64,000 nucleotides of DNA from Ceratobasidium sp. AG-K. Lineage: Eukaryota > Basidiomycota > Agaricomycetes > Cantharellales > Ceratobasidiaceae. Where the stretch lies: positions 1,054,001 to 1,118,000 of the forward strand of contig JAWNGF010000007.1 in the NCBI GenBank assembly GCA_037039685.1, written 5' to 3'. The translations under genes and the position numbers were made by a program. Shown here piece after piece: positions 45,622 through 58,128 of the stretch; within the stretch, counting starts at the first letter, position 1; every line of letters starts with the position of its first letter. The notes beneath the pieces were generated by a model, which was not told the DNA's origin, did not search any database, and worked only from the letters and a program-made list of their open reading frames with translations.

Positions 45622-46609
45622 GTGCCTGTCACTGCTGGCTCAGTGTCAGTGTCTACTTGGATAGATCTCTTCATGAAGCCTGCCAACGCTGAAAGACTGT
45701 CACCTGCCAATTTACGAGTATTGACATGCAACCCATTCGAAGAAATCCACCCATCAGCAACCACGGCTGGCGTAATGGGAGCACCCTCATCGTCAAAAAA
45801 ACCTTTCGACACATCGACTTTCCCTTCGTAGACGACATCGTTCGACACGTGCATGAGCTATCGGTGGCATTGACGGTCAGTCATTTGATAGACTATTCTT
45901 GTCGTGGAGATAGTGAGACGAAGCAGCCTGATTTGCTTCAGACCCCCAAGAAGAATGACCTGAATGCCCAAGAGTTGATCGAGAGGATCGGAAAGTTGCT
46001 ATGCTCGCTTGACCAAGCGGCTGAAGCAATTGAGCAAATTGATATTGCAACTTTGTCTCATAAAGCCCAAGATGATCTTGTTGAGTTGCAAAGAATCTGC
46101 GAGTAAGTGTAATGTAGACTTATTCGATATACGAGCTAACCTTAGGACACCAAGTCATCTTGCCCACTCTGTCACCGTGCTCCAAACCATGCAGAAGGCT
46201 AGATATACGACCAAGTTCGCGTCTCAGACTCAGTTTGCGGAGTGGATAGAACATGAAAAAGAAGAACTCGTGCATCTTACCGACGTCATCCTCACCCATC
46301 TCGTAGTATTCACGGTACGCGCTTCCCCCCATCAACCTACAATCAAAAAGTAGGTCTAAGCGTGTCAATTGAACATAGCTTGTTACCAAACATCTCTACA
46401 ACGCCCAAGTGAGGAGGAACATTGACTCATTTACGAAGCGCCTCGACGCGGTAGATCGGCGGCATCGACGGCTGAAACGTCGGGTGTATGCAACACTACC
46501 AGATAATCGGGCCCCTAAGGATACTCAGAAGTCGGTCCGAATTCTAAGAATCCTTTTCACTGCTGCGTTGCTACAGTCCGCCAAACTGCTCTTCGCTTTA
46601 GCGAACTGA
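45622..46609 (+). CDS. Hypothetical, mostly helical protein
   Basis: Unrecognised. Plus-strand pieces: VSVSTWIDLFMKPANAERLS and PFEEIHPSATTAGVMGAPSS, then (frame change near 45830) VDDIVRHVHELSVALTVSHL, NAQELIERIGKLLCSLDQAA, TLSHKAQDDLVELQRICE, an intron (about 46102-46146), TPSHLAHSVTVLQTMQKARY, FAEWIEHEKEELVHLTDVIL, an intron (about 46315-46377) and LVTKHLYNAQVRRNIDSFTK ... RHRRLKRRVYATLPDNRAPK, ending in a hydrophobic helix (LRILFTAALLQSAKLLFALA). Amphipathic helices and a terminal membrane-like segment are visible. No domain name can be given. The minus frame 45588-45854 is equally open and makes the 5' part uncertain. Confidence 0.5.
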
Positions 46610-47428
46610 GCCGTCTACTGAGGAGTTTGCTGTACCTGGCAAATTGACCCTCTCTGACTATCCCTGGTGCCTACCACACATAACATCGTTATGATTCACA
46701 GTGCGATTAAGGCCCCCGTGGATTTTGTGCACGGAGAATACGGTTACTTAGTAGCCCCTGTCAATCCATGCCAGTCTGACTGTATCATCATATACGAGGG
46801 TTGCCGCAGATAGACACGCATATACTGGCCATTTTCCTTCCTGTATTTCTATTTCTTTTGATCTAGCACATTTTACACGTCTGGTTGGTTTTACTCATAC
46901 CCAAGGGTCGTGATTGGGAGGGTGCTTCGCGTGTTTCGTCCTACATCAATATAGTTCCATGCTCGTCGAAGATACATGATTAAATGTGAGTAGACCTCCG
47001 TAGAATACATTGTAAAGGCTCCCAGGAGCAGCATTCATCGCATGTATGCGCTCGTAAAGGACGGGGAAGGGAGAGGGGAAAGCTCGGTGGGTTCCGGTCA
47101 CGTGTCCGTCGAACACCTAGAAAGCCGAGTACATCCAACCGTCCCCGAACGAACTCACACTGGCCTAAAAATGGATGGGATACTTTATCAAGCTTTGCTA
47201 GTAACAAGTGGGTGCAATCAATATGTGTGAATTCAATGAAGTTCAGGATTCCGCCAGCCGCGACTCAGCGCTAATAGGGGCGGAGAAGTAGGGACTTTTA
47301 CGCAATCGGGGACGGTAAAACTAAACATAATGAGTTAATTAAAGTGTATACATATAAAATGGTTATTTTAGGCACAGGTGGTAAGGCGCTGAGTTCGATA
47401 TAATAGAATCCTCCCAACTGCATGGGAT
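46610..47428. other. Intergenic, no gene seen
   Basis: AT-rich in parts; no intron-linked frames or repeats recognised. Confidence 0.4.
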
Positions 47429-47978
47429 TCAGGACACTAGTCCAAATAGGCGTCCTATTTTCCTAGCGATCTTGATCGCGGGGCTCTTCCGCGTTGGTTT
47501 GATCGGGTCCGCCGGCTCAGCCAGCCTTGGTCCTTCGGACGGCGTGGTAGGGCCAATGAGGTCTACAGACTTGATGACCTCAAACTCCAGCCTCCGGCTC
47601 GGCTTCGGCTTTCCCGAATACTCGTACATTAAGTCCCAATAGGTTTTTTTATCCGTCTCTACAAAGCTGTGAAGCTCCAATAAAGCTGATTTTGGCCAAA
47701 TGCATGCTTGGCCAAGCGACGCGCCTTGTTTTATCGATGGGTCATCCGAAGCCTACGAAACGAATCATTTCCACTTAGTTAATTCACTGACCTGGTTCAG
47801 ATGTTTTGGACTGAGCGATACCATATAGGAGCTCAATTGAACGCTGGGACTCTCCGACTCGGGAGATATCCACGGCCCAACACTGGGCCAGACGAGTGAG
47901 CAGCGAATCGAGTCCATCAATGCAGTGATGCCGTGACGGGGTCAAGGCCATTATCTCGTGACCTTCGACCTGGGTCAC
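47429..47978 (-). CDS. Small hypothetical protein (two exons)
   Basis: Exon 1 (47978 to about 47792) reads MTQVEGHEIMALTPSRHHCI ... LAQCWAVDISRVGESQRSIE. It is joined across a short intron (gtcagt to cgtag, about 47753-47791) to ASDDPSIKQGASLGQAC, LLELHSFVETDKKTYWDLMY, EYSGKPKPSRRLEFEVIKSV and a basic C-terminus (AIKIARKIGRLFGLVS). About 160 residues. No domain recognised. The N-terminus may extend further upstream; start codon choice is weak. Confidence 0.45.
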
Positions 47979-48775
47979 CCGACAGTCAAGATGTCAAAGT
48001 GGGGCATCAGCGTTATATGTGTACCTTAAATGACATGTTTATGTAACACCAGATACAAACCACAAAGCTCCAACCAACTTTTCCCTACAACTGGAGGATT
48101 TGAGGCAATATCGACTTGTGATGTGGGATAAATATCAGCGAGACGGGTCGGGAGCATCGTTAAGGTAGGCTCTTCCTTCACGAGTTAATCCTGTAGTCTG
48201 CTACGACCCGTGAACAACGGATCCTTATGCATAATTTGGCAAGTTATGATATGCTTACCCCAACCCTGAGCTTATGGTTCCTAAGTGGTGAGCATTGAGG
48301 TCAAGACTGGAGGATGGTAGCAACTAGACGTCTCCACGAGTGCATCCACAAGGATTACGTCATCGCTCGCTAGCCAGCGCTGACCATTGTGACCTTTTGA
48401 CGGTGTCATGGGTCATTGAGGTCACACGGTCATGACACGGCCATGACCCGGGGTCACGACATTACTGCATCAATGTAGGTTAGGGTTCGAAGGGTTCATA
48501 CACGCGACATATGTGACACATTTCCGACCCGACTTGTGAACTCTGAAGCGACCGTTGTAGTATCGAATCGCAAGCTTACAAGTAAGCTTAGCATTCTGGG
48601 AGTAACCAAAGCATAGGGGCATACCGTTTGGCACACATTAAGAAACAGCCAGGTATCTCAAAGATCATCATTCAAGCGCACACGTTATTATATGGTTCTT
48701 CAATCGAACTACATTCGCGCACTGAAACGTACCACCAGCAACCAGTCGCCCAGGCATATTTCCAAATACCCCTTT
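47979..48775. other. Intergenic with a short palindrome
   Basis: A hairpin ggtcatg/catgacc at 48428-48448 lies in a cluster of gtcatg/ggtcac words (48405-48470) that pair in several registers. No gene supported. Confidence 0.4.
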
Positions 48776-51700
48776 TCAAGCACCCAGATATATGAATGGT
48801 GCCCATCGAGCAATATCCGCCTCTCCCACCCTGGCACGCAAATACGCTACCGCCTGGTGCAACGCCCTCGCTGCCTTGGTATAATCCATCTTTCCACCTT
48901 TCAGTACCTCCGCATATACTCGATCCGCTACTTCGGGGCCATCTTCATCCGCGATACTCCACATGGTGCCGATCACACTCGGATACCCAGCCATTAGCAG
49001 TCCCGCGGCTAGGTGAACGGCCTCCTCCGGGATGTTTTTGTCACCTGTTGCAGTCTGGCAGGCGGATAGGAAGGCAAGACCCTTATTGGTAAACGAGCGT
49101 TGAGTTATCATCGCCAGTGTAAGATTGCCATTGTGGAGGTGAAATGCACTCTGCGTTGGATCATCTAAACCCTGACTACCATGACACGCCATGTGAACCC
49201 AGCTGTACTGGCCCATAGCGTCTAGCACTCGCTCTGGAGTCGCTTTGTCTCCCTCGAGTTGTAGATAGCAGTCAGTGATAACGTATTTTTTAATAATCGC
49301 AAGTTCGTCTTTCGTGCCGGGCAAGCTGGACAAGCCTGGAGTATTTTCCTGACCAACAGCAAGAACTCCGTTCTGTACACTGGACTTTTTCGACCGATTG
49401 GAAAGCAATACGCTGAGAGTTGGTGTATAAGAAGATATCACCAAGTCGAATGCACTCGGTTGAGACTGATCGTAATGCCGAGCAGCGTGGAGTGGAAGAA
49501 ATGAAAGTAGCCCAGTGGTGCACCAGGTGAGGCGGGGAGGTTGGTCGCTGGGTAGTTGGCGCTGTTTATGCATACTTAGCTCGCGTATCGAACCCCTGAT
49601 ATATATATGTATACTCACTAAGTATCCGAGTGATCCGAGTACAGGCTTGACTATGCCCGACCACAAGCCTTCCAATACACTCTCGAGAGACCCATGTGGA
49701 TTCAAGGGTGCGCCGAGTTTTCGGTGCCTGACTAGCGAGAGAATATGATGACGAGCAGAGGTGGCATCCTTGATAGAAAAATTTGCCAGGGGGATATGCG
49801 AAATGCTGCTCTCACCCGGCCGGAGTATGAGGCAGTCGCAACGGGACTTGTGGAGATTAATGATAGCGATAGGATGGTGCTCGGCCGCTTTGAGTAGACG
49901 ACTCGCTGGAGGAGCACGCAGGAAGTCCTCAAAACCAGAAATTTTGCGAGCATCATCAAGTAGCCTATCCCAATCGAGGGCCAATTGAACGTGACGGCTT
50001 GTTTCCTTCGCTAAGTCCGAGGCGTGACTCTCCTGTAATGCTAAGGACGACCGGAGCCCTACGTGCTCGAGTTGGCGACCAACAGTGGCAATTTTACTTG
50101 CAAGTTTGGGGTTGCAAGCGCTGAGTTGCTCAAACGGCGTGCGTAGCTGAGCGATCTGTCCCCAGACGATTGAACGACCGGCCTCTAGCCACTCAAGAGC
50201 AAGACTAAGGTTGTTAGTGGAGATAGCGTAGGCTGCCGCTTCTGTTGCAAAGTCTCCTAATTCTTCTATAAGTTCATAACGCCGATGGAGTGTAGTCCCG
50301 ATCCAGACGAGTTGTGGGAGCAGTTCGATAGCTCTTCTGTATGCTACCTCGGCAGAAGAAGTAACACAATGCCGAGACGCCAGTTGAGCCCATCTGCGGC
50401 ACGCTTCAAATCTAATAGCTGGTGATCCAGTGAGAGATTGGGCGGCTGTCCTGAAGGCAGTGATCGCAGCTTCGAGATCTGAGGGATCCCCGAGGTGCTT
50501 GAACCGGCTGCGATATGACATACCAAGGCCGGTCAGTGTTACCGGTTTGTATGGATGCCCATTAGGAATGAGTAACACGGCTTCGACACCACAGTCTATG
50601 GCCTTCTGTACATCCACAAGCTCCCCAAGACGGGAGAATCGAGCTCGGTATGAGAGTCCAAGGTTGCTAAATCTTGCCGGCTTGTCCGGATGTCCCTCGG
50701 GGGTTAAAGAAACAGCTTTTCCCCCATATTCGATCGCCTCATTCAAGTGGGAGACCTCGTCCAGGTATTCATACCCTGCTAGATAGGAGTTCCCTAGGGT
50801 TGTTAGAGTCTCTGGCTTGACCGGATGGCTTTCGGGAGTAAGTGTAACAGCTTGCAAGCCGTGACAAATTGCCTCGTTGAAATCTGCAGGGTCTTTCAGG
50901 TGACTAAACCGGGCTCGGTAAGAGACAACAAGATTAATCAGTTTCCCTGGTTTGGATGGGTCGCCATCAGAGGTGAGAGAAACAGCATCTGATGCGCATT
51001 TGATTGCGTTGTTCAAGTCCCCCAGTTCGCCTAGGCGTTCAAAACGCTGTCTGTATGAGCATGCAAGGCTACTGTATACGGCTGATTTTCCAGGGTAGTC
51101 GTCGGGAGCGAGTGAAACCGCCTGGGTACCACAATCAATCGCTTCATTTAGGTCCTTCAGATTTCCTAGGCGCTCGAAGCGAGTCAGGTATGAATTACCG
51201 AGGTTGTGGGTTCTACTCGGTTTTTCGGGATGTTTGCTGTTGGTGAGTGATGTGGCCTGTGCTGTGTATTCTATCCCTTTTTCCAAGTCAGAAAGGTTAT
51301 CTAGGCGATCAAACCGAGCCAAATGCGCGATCCCTAGACCATTGAGTCGTTCTGACTTGTTTGGATGGTCGTTTGGAGTCAATGTATTCGCCTCTGTCGC
51401 GTATTTAATCGCATCGTCTAGGTCCGTTATCTCGCCCGTGTGGTTGAAACGAGCCAATTGAGAAGCTCCCAGATTACTGAGTCTCCTATCCATATCTGGG
51501 TGTCCACTAGGGGTGCGAAAAACCGCATTTGTTCCTTGCTCAATCGCTTCATTCAGATCCAAGAGCTTGCCAAGACGATCGAAACGTATTCGGTAAGCAA
51601 CGCTTAAGTTATTCAGTCTCGCTGGCTTTTCTACGTGGCCATCGGGAGTGAGCGAAGCTGCTTGTTCGTGATATTGGATGGCGGTGTCGAGATCTGAAAG

Positions 51701-53036
51701 ATTGCCCAAATGCCTGAACCGAGTCAGGTACGAACCACCGAGGTTGCTCAGGTGTCTTAGTTTGCTTGGGTGGCTGTTGGGAGTGAGCAATATCGCCCGC
51801 TCTCCCCATTCAATCGCCTTGTTCAGGTCTGAGTGTCCGCCCAAATGGTCAAACCGAAGCTGATACGCAATACTAAGATTATTAAGCCTTGCCGGCTTGT
51901 TCGGATGGCCGTCAGGAGTGAGTAGTACCGCCCGTGTTCCGTGTTCGATTGCCTTGTCCGTATCCGATGCTTCACCCAGACGGCTTGACCGAGCTCGATA
52001 TGAAGCACCAAGAATGTCTAGCCTTCTTGCCTTTTCAGAATGCTGATCGGGGGTTAACGACACTGTTTGCTCTCCGTACTCAATTGCTTTGTTCACGTCC
52101 AATATGTTGTCGATGCGCTTAAATAGGGTTAAGTATGACAGGGAGAGGTTGGCTAGCACACCCGGTTTCTGTGGGTGCAGGTTGTGAGTGAGTGAAGTCG
52201 CTTTTTCACCGAGTTCAATCGATTTCTTCAAATCCGAAAGTTGGCCTACGCGATTGAACCGGGTTTGATACGAAAGTCCTAAGTTGCTCAACATTCCTGG
52301 TTTGTCCGAATTACAATTGCAGACGAGTGATATCGCTTCCGTTCCGCATTCAATTGCCTTATCCAAATCTTCGAGATTGTCTAGACGGCGAAAGCGAGTC
52401 AAGTAGAACATCGCAAGGTTGCTGAGCGCTGCTGGTCTCGCTGGATTCCCGTCTGCAGTAAGTGCGACCGCCTGTGCGCCACGTTCTATTGCTTGAGTCA
52501 TGTCTGAGATCTCGTCCAGACGACCAAACCGAGTTGAATATGAGATTGCAAGGCCAGTGACTTTGTCTAGTTTATCCGGATCGCTATCTGGGGTAAGTGC
52601 GATCGTCCTTGCTGTGTAAATTATTGCTTTGTTTAGGTCTGCTAGCTTCCCCAGACGTTCGAAGCGGCTTTGGTATGCGGTCCCAAGGTGACTTAACATG
52701 TTGGCTTTGCCAGGATACGATCCAGGTGTAAGTGAAAGCGCCAAACTCCAACAATTAATGGCATTGTTGAGATCCTCGATGGCTCCTGATCGCTCAAACC
52801 GGGAGTGTAGGGCAATACCAAGCTCGAATAATCGAAGAGAGCCTTGTTAGTATTGGAAACCAATCAGCAATTGCCCGTGAATATGACTTTGTTCATGCAT
52901 CACAGACCTTGATTGTTTATACTGTATCGGATGGTTAGGTCATTTGCTTTCAGTTCTACTGGATTTTTGAGACATACTTGTGTGAACCCCTCCCGTACGG
53001 GGATCCGTCTGAGTGAGGCAATAGATGGGAATCCAT
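48776..53036 (-). CDS. TPR-CHAT protein: TPR-like repeat array with caspase-like CHAT domain
   Basis: One uninterrupted 1322-codon frame (48776-52744) continues upstream in frame into LGIALHSRFERSGAIEDLNN. Probable first exon MDSHLLPHSDGSPYG starts at 53036, with introns between; the N-terminus is uncertain. The repeat region has 17 consecutive units of exactly 45 residues (consensus near SLTPDGHPDKPARLSNLGLS, YRARFxRLGxLxDLNKAIEx, GxxAV). Then comes a helical region with WLEAGRSIVWGQIAQLRTPF. The C-terminal CHAT fold has LSSLPGTKDELAIIKKY and WVHMACHGSQGLDD (His about 1188), then LAFLSACQTATGDKNIPEEA (Cys about 1229), SVIGTMWSIADEDGPEVADR and ends APFIYLGA. The His-Cys dyad is intact, so protease activity is plausible. 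CHAT is the caspase-HetF-associated-with-TPR family; substrate unknown. Confidence 0.92.
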
Positions 53037-53954
53037 GTTACGCTAGAAATACAGCTCGTGCACTTCGCCAGGGGGAATCAGCTGAGTAGACAGAGCCTGT
53101 AGGCCCTTTTTATGTATGCATGGCGTGGTCCCTGTGTCCCATTCAATTGTTACTTTGGGGGATCCGCAGCCTTTGAAACGCCTTTTGGATGAGGAATCAA
53201 GACTCGGCCTGATGATCGCCTCGTTTGGGAACCAGCATCAGGCGCTCGGGCAGAGAGTTTTTATGCACATATTTACATGATTACACTTGTTCTTTATTGG
53301 CCTAGCTTCCAAAAAAGCGGTGCAAATTTTTCTACTATATCAATTCAAGGTAACATGCGGACATGCAGTTTTCAGTGGATTGATGGGCCATAGGGCGCCA
53401 AATATCTTTAATCTGGAAAGAGCGCTCGATCCGCACCCCTGTCGCCAAATTACACCAGTACGAGTAAAGGTCGTAGTAGACCTGTACCCTGTTGTGACTG
53501 GCACGACATCGGGAGTTGAAAGCGGTTGGCTGCTTCTTGCCATGGGCGAAATCACGCCTTTCCGTGAGTAATAATACATGTACGTTTGGGCGCTGCCTAG
53601 GATTGCAACTATCATTCGCGAGTTCCACGATGCACCCCCCACCAGGATTATGCTCTTCAGGCCAAGTATTTTACTTTCAAATTAGCAACTGCAGCACCAT
53701 TTTGTATTCCCGACCTAGTTTCTGCGCTAGTGATGATGATACATACACGGCGGGGGTATCGTTCGAACGTTATAGAATTCCATTGTGGCGCCAATAGGAT
53801 AATACGGACGCATCGCGAATTGTCGGGCTAGCGACAGCGTCGGTCTGATGTCCAAAAGAACTTAGCCAACACGACTGATACACTTGGCTGCAGCTAGATT
53901 ATGATAATATACACGCTGCTGGTGCCACAGATAGCTATCAACTTGTTGATGTAA
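53037..53954. other. Intergenic, no gene seen
   Basis: Antisense pairs of short frames around 53287-53642 with no intron or domain support. Confidence 0.4.
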
Positions 53955-55180
53955 TTATATTACATCTTTAAGTTCAGGCTGCAGAATCGGGGGAGCGAGT
54001 TGATCCTCGGATGTTGTCCAATCCCTAACACGAGTTGGCGACTTGAAGTTCATGAACCGCTCCACTTCGGCTCGAATAATCAACGTGTCATTTTCGATGG
54101 GTCCTTGCTCGGACCGGAAGTCGTATTCGGCGGCAACGGTGGATCCAGAAGGAAACAACTGGGGGCGACTACTGGTATTGCATGGAACTGCAGCAAAATT
54201 AGATACCGAACGATGTGCTGGAACGGATTGTACTTTGGGGCCATCCAGCAGGGTGTTTGAAGAAGCTTCGCTGATAGTATGGTCGACTCCGGAAACGGGG
54301 GTAGCCGGTTTGTCGAGGGTGGCCAAGGATTCACCGGCGGAAGCTTGAACAACCGGAGAAGCAGATAAGTATTTGTCGAAGTGGCTGTCCTCTCTCGCTT
54401 TCAGTATCCATTGTTCGGCCAGGTCCTGGGCTTCGCATAGGGGCCTGGATGATGTCAGTTCGATCGCCTCGACCGTGTCCCAACGGATTCCATCTAGTTC
54501 GGCCTCCTTTTTGACCAAAGGTTTAGCAAAGGACACTAGTTATAAACGTATACAAACATACGCTTAGTTGTTCGATCATAGGATCCAGTATTGTATGTAA
54601 TATTGCATTCATATCCTTTAAACGACTTAGTCAGGGTCTAAATTACGCCCATCCAGCTCATCATGCTCACCGCAATAGCGTTTATAGACTCTGTTGTGTA
54701 CGTCACTCCATGATAAAGGGCGAGTCCTGCAAGAGGTTCGAATAGTCTGCGCACTTCTCGAAGCGACCCGACTTGAGTCCCGAATTGGCCGGATCATGAA
54801 AATACGTTCGTCGAGAACAGCAATACAATCCTCCCTCTTGGTGATCTAGAATAACCTTCCCGAACTCTCACCTCACTCGTAGGTAAACTCTGTGGCGTGG
54901 CCGGGCTAAACACATGAGGTCTGAGCTCCGTCGTGACGAGTGGAATCGCCAGAAGTAACGCCGATACCCTAACTTGCACTTACTAGATCTCGCGCCATCT
55001 GGCATGGATTTGGGCGAGCGGGTTCCTTTCCAAGTCGGACAGCGTCCTACCAAATCTGCAGCATGAAGTCGCTCATAGTGCATAGGCGCCTCTCGATTTC
55101 TTCGATTGTGAAATGCGAACGCTGCCACAAATCTAAACATTTGAACTCAGCCCGTTAATGCGGTGTGAGGGCGCCTAACA
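53955..55180 (-). CDS. Hypothetical multi-exon protein
   Basis: Unrecognised. Visible pieces, N to C: LDLWQRSHFTIEEIERRLCT, MSDFMLQIW, TLSDLERNPLAQIHARWREI, LRPHVFSPATPQSLPTSE, KREDCIAVLDE, SLREVRRLFEPLAGLALYHG, VTYTTESINAIA, DMNAILHTILDPMIEQLS, then a long last exon (53955-54536) with EAELDGIRWDTVEAIELTSS and a Ser/Thr-rich tail ending PPILQPELKDVI. The first pieces are predicted helical. Joins between IW and TLSDL and around 54810 are unclear, perhaps another one-base error. The start codon was not located with confidence. Divergent from the JmjC gene. Confidence 0.5.
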
Positions 55181-55270
55181 CTCCATCTTCTGCATACCGT
55201 TGCTTTACACATCACGGTCCTCCCCCGATGGTGAGAGGAGGTACTCCGCCCATCAGGAACAACGACCGAT

Positions 55271-55364
55271 CTATGGCAGTCTATATTGGAGCCTCTGATC
55301 TCCAAGAGTCTATATAGCGCTATATAGACCCTTAGAGATCGGAGGCTCCATATAGACCACCATA
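55271..55364. repeat. Long hairpin palindrome in a divergent intergenic region
   Basis: A 94-bp foldback centred at 55320/55321 (tatatagcgctatata). Arms: ctatattggagcctctgatc ... paired with gatcggaggctccatatag, extended outward by ctatgg/ccatag. Only a few mismatches. It lies between the divergent starts of the hypothetical gene and the JmjC gene. Could be a foldback element, a cruciform-forming regulatory site or a small-RNA hairpin. Confidence 0.75.
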
Positions 55365-55562
55365 GACGCCTCCTTGCTTCCTGAAGCCGCTGGTGGGGAA
55401 GAACACACGCCTTTTTTGGTGGAGCAAGCCCGATTGGGTTAGTGTATCTTGCACAGCCACTTAGGTTCCTTTGCCCAAACCCGGCTCAGTACACAACGAT
55501 CTCCAACCAAGTTCAAAATATTTACGTCTCGTTAAACAATATATATATAATATTTATCAATC

Positions 55563-57113
55563 ATGGAATGGCCAGCTATAACCCTCAAGGCTATCATGGA
55601 TGAGCTTTGTGATCCAACCGAACCGAATACACGAGGTCTGGGTTTCCGTCACGACCACCGGAGTCTCTAGAGTAACATCGTCTCTCCATCCCCGCTTCCT
55701 AGATCTCGTATTTGCTGGCATAAATTCCAGCAACATCTCTCAAGTGTCCCAACTGGATCCTGAACTTGTACGGCCCAAACTAGCTCTAGGAAGGGAGTGG
55801 CGAAGGCTGTATACCGACACTATTCTCTTGCGCTGCCTCAAACTTCTTTGTGAATCTGCTCAAGCAAGTACCACAGACCAAGGGGCGGCGGAAAAAATCG
55901 CGACAAACGCGTGGGAAGACGCAGTCCGCCAGCTCGACCTCACGATTGTACTAGCAGGTGCCCCTGGCGAAGGCCGCCTTGACCTCGTACTCGCATGCAT
56001 TGGCTACATCCAACATCACCACCTCCCACTCCACCCTAGGACCCTGGAACCCACTTCACCTCCACCTCAACAACCGCTTCTTCCGCAGCTCACCACCCTC
56101 CCTGTCCTCGTTGTCCACCCCGCCCCTTCGATCTCCTCCTTTTCCAAACTCGCCCAGAGTCCCTTTGCCCTCCCTGGTCTCGCGTCCTCCTGGCCCGCTA
56201 CTTCGCGCTGGCCGTCTCGAGACTATCTTCGATCATGTGCAGGACGGGGACGCGTTGTACCGATCGAGCGTGGAGGAGACTACCGCACGGACGATTGGGG
56301 TGTCGAGCTGATGTCATGGGATGAGTTTCTCGACAAGATCGGGTGGGGAACGGGTCTGGAGGACGACGGTCAAAAACTGTACCTGGCTCAACATTCGCTG
56401 TTTACCCAGTTTCCAAAGCTGCGGGCGGATATCGTAGTGCCAGACTACGTCTACATCGACCCTGCCTCAGCGAGTGGTATGACTATTGGACACAGTGCTG
56501 ATCTTTTAGTTTACTGATGAGTCTGTTTCGTAGGGTACGCAGGACCACCAGGAAACGACGAACAGCTTGTGATCAACGCCTGGTGTGGCGGGCAGGGAGC
56601 AAACAGTCCAGCGCATACAGTAGGCGTCCCTTCCCTCGTTAACCCTGCTTGGATATTAACATATCCTTCTAATCGTAGGACCCCTACTACAACATCTATG
56701 GTGCGCCTCCCCGTTGCAACACCGTATAATTTCACTCTGAGGTACTCGTAGTCCAGGTTGTGGGCCACAAGACCATCTGGTTAGCTCCTCCCGAGGCCTC
56801 TCCAGGGATGTATGCGTATGTCGCCTGTTCTAATGGCAAAGGGGAGCCAAATCAGGATCCGAAACGCGAAGGGATGCTCGGGAATACATCTTCAGTTGAT
56901 GTGTTTGAACTTTCGACTCATCAACACAACGATGGGGTGGGCTCAATTGAGGCCGGCGTGGAAGCGGAGTACCCACTATTCTACAACCATACTCTTCCCC
57001 TTGCTCAGAGCACCATCCTCGGGCCTGGGGATGCGTTGGTTATACCACCTGGCTGGTGGCATGCGATGAGAGGGGTGGGAGGAGGGAGCTTTAGTGTCAG
57101 TTTTTGGTTCTAG
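55563..57113 (+). CDS. JmjC-domain oxygenase, JMJD5/KDM8-like
   Basis: Fe(II)/2-oxoglutarate-dependent hydroxylase or demethylase family. Start ATG 55563 (MEWPAITLKAIMDELCDP); a first intron ends at about 55670 and joins in frame to VTSSLHPRFLDLVFAGINSS. The N-terminal helical part contains LALGREWRRLYTDTILLRCL. The catalytic part has VVPIERGGDYRTDDWGVELM, SWDEFLDKIGWG, YLAQHSLFTQFPKLRADIVV, PDYVYIDPASASG, YAGPPGNDEQLVINAWC and the metal-binding SPAHT|DPYYNIY (His-x-Asp, split by an intron). VQVVGHKTIWLAPPEA, GDALVIPPGWWHAMRG (distal His) and FSVSFWF complete the cupin. The His-Asp-His triad is complete. Four introns, no frameshift. Confidence 0.9.
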
Positions 57114-58128
57114 AACCAACAAGTCATTCCCATCAACCAATTGTACCCATAAATGAGCTCCCAGCAATTGATCTCTTACACTCTTACAAAACTCAAACCG
57201 TCGGTAGAGATATGATCCAACGTGTGATTGGTCCCCCGTTTCTTGCCTCCTGGCTTCGATACTAATACTATGGAACTGTGTGTTACGACTTGTCATACAA
57301 TCACGGCGACTACGCCGCCGTCCTAAGTCTATATAAATTGCCCGAGTAGGTCGTAGACCCTACATATCTATGGTCAAGTGGCTCGGTCCACTGTTTCATT
57401 TATACGGACGCACAATTGCATCAACCCATGGACTTAAGGCAGTACATGCGGGTATATTTACTTTAGTGGATGATCCCAATATAAACAAACTGTTCAGTCG
57501 AACGGCAATCATCCACTTGCGCAATTGCTCTATCATTGACTCGAGCTAATCCGTCGGTTCTCTTTTGGGCTCGTGAGCGCCGATTTGCTTGTGCTTGCTC
57601 GCTTAGGTATAGGAGCACCAATTGCGCAGCCACTCTGGTGCTCCTGAGTGCTCCTTTACCCAAGCGAGCACGTATGAGCAAACCGGCGCTCGTTAGCGTC
57701 AGAGGATTTTGGTGATGGATCGTGGTGGTCGGGAAGCGTTACAATCAGTAACGCGAATTAATAACCTTACCGAAGTGTCATACTGTATTAGCTTATCGTG
57801 GCTTGCGCCCCGTCTGGCGCTTGGAAAGCCAAGATGCAAATCGCGGTGAATGGGTGTACCTGGTGTGGATTCCTGCCGGTGACTCACTTGTATTACTTTC
57901 TACGTACCTGTACGGCTAATTCACTGGTCAATTCCGCAGTATAATTGTTCAGTAAACCCCTCACAGACCATACCAGAAAGCGAAACAACTTCAGTATACT
58001 ATAAACAATACAACCACGACTTGTTCATTACATCAACAACGTATGCAGTCCGTATTATCACATCTGCAAAAATACATTCTTTCAGGCTTGTTTGCTCAGA
58101 CCAGGCTTATTTTTTCGGACTCTCGAGC
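57114..58128. other. Intergenic with inverted repeats
   Basis: Contains the foldback at 57575-57691. Around 57278-57330 lies a short sequence (gacttgtcatacaatcacgg, then cgactacgccg) resembling part of the solo LTR at 63.3 kb, perhaps a remnant of a related element. No gene supported. Confidence 0.45.
57575..57691. repeat. Foldback repeat with 44-bp arms
   Basis: The left arm 57575-57618 (starting gagcgccgatttgcttgtgc) and the right arm 57648-57691 (reverse complement starting gagcgccggtttgctcatac) match at roughly 80 percent. The 29-bp loop repeats the motif gtgctcct. Probably a small foldback or MITE-type element. Confidence 0.65.

Noticed and set aside
45588..45854. 88-codon minus-strand ORF with protein-like composition
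   Set aside because: The plus strand gives an intron-linked helical protein extending to 46609; the minus frame has no neighbouring exons.
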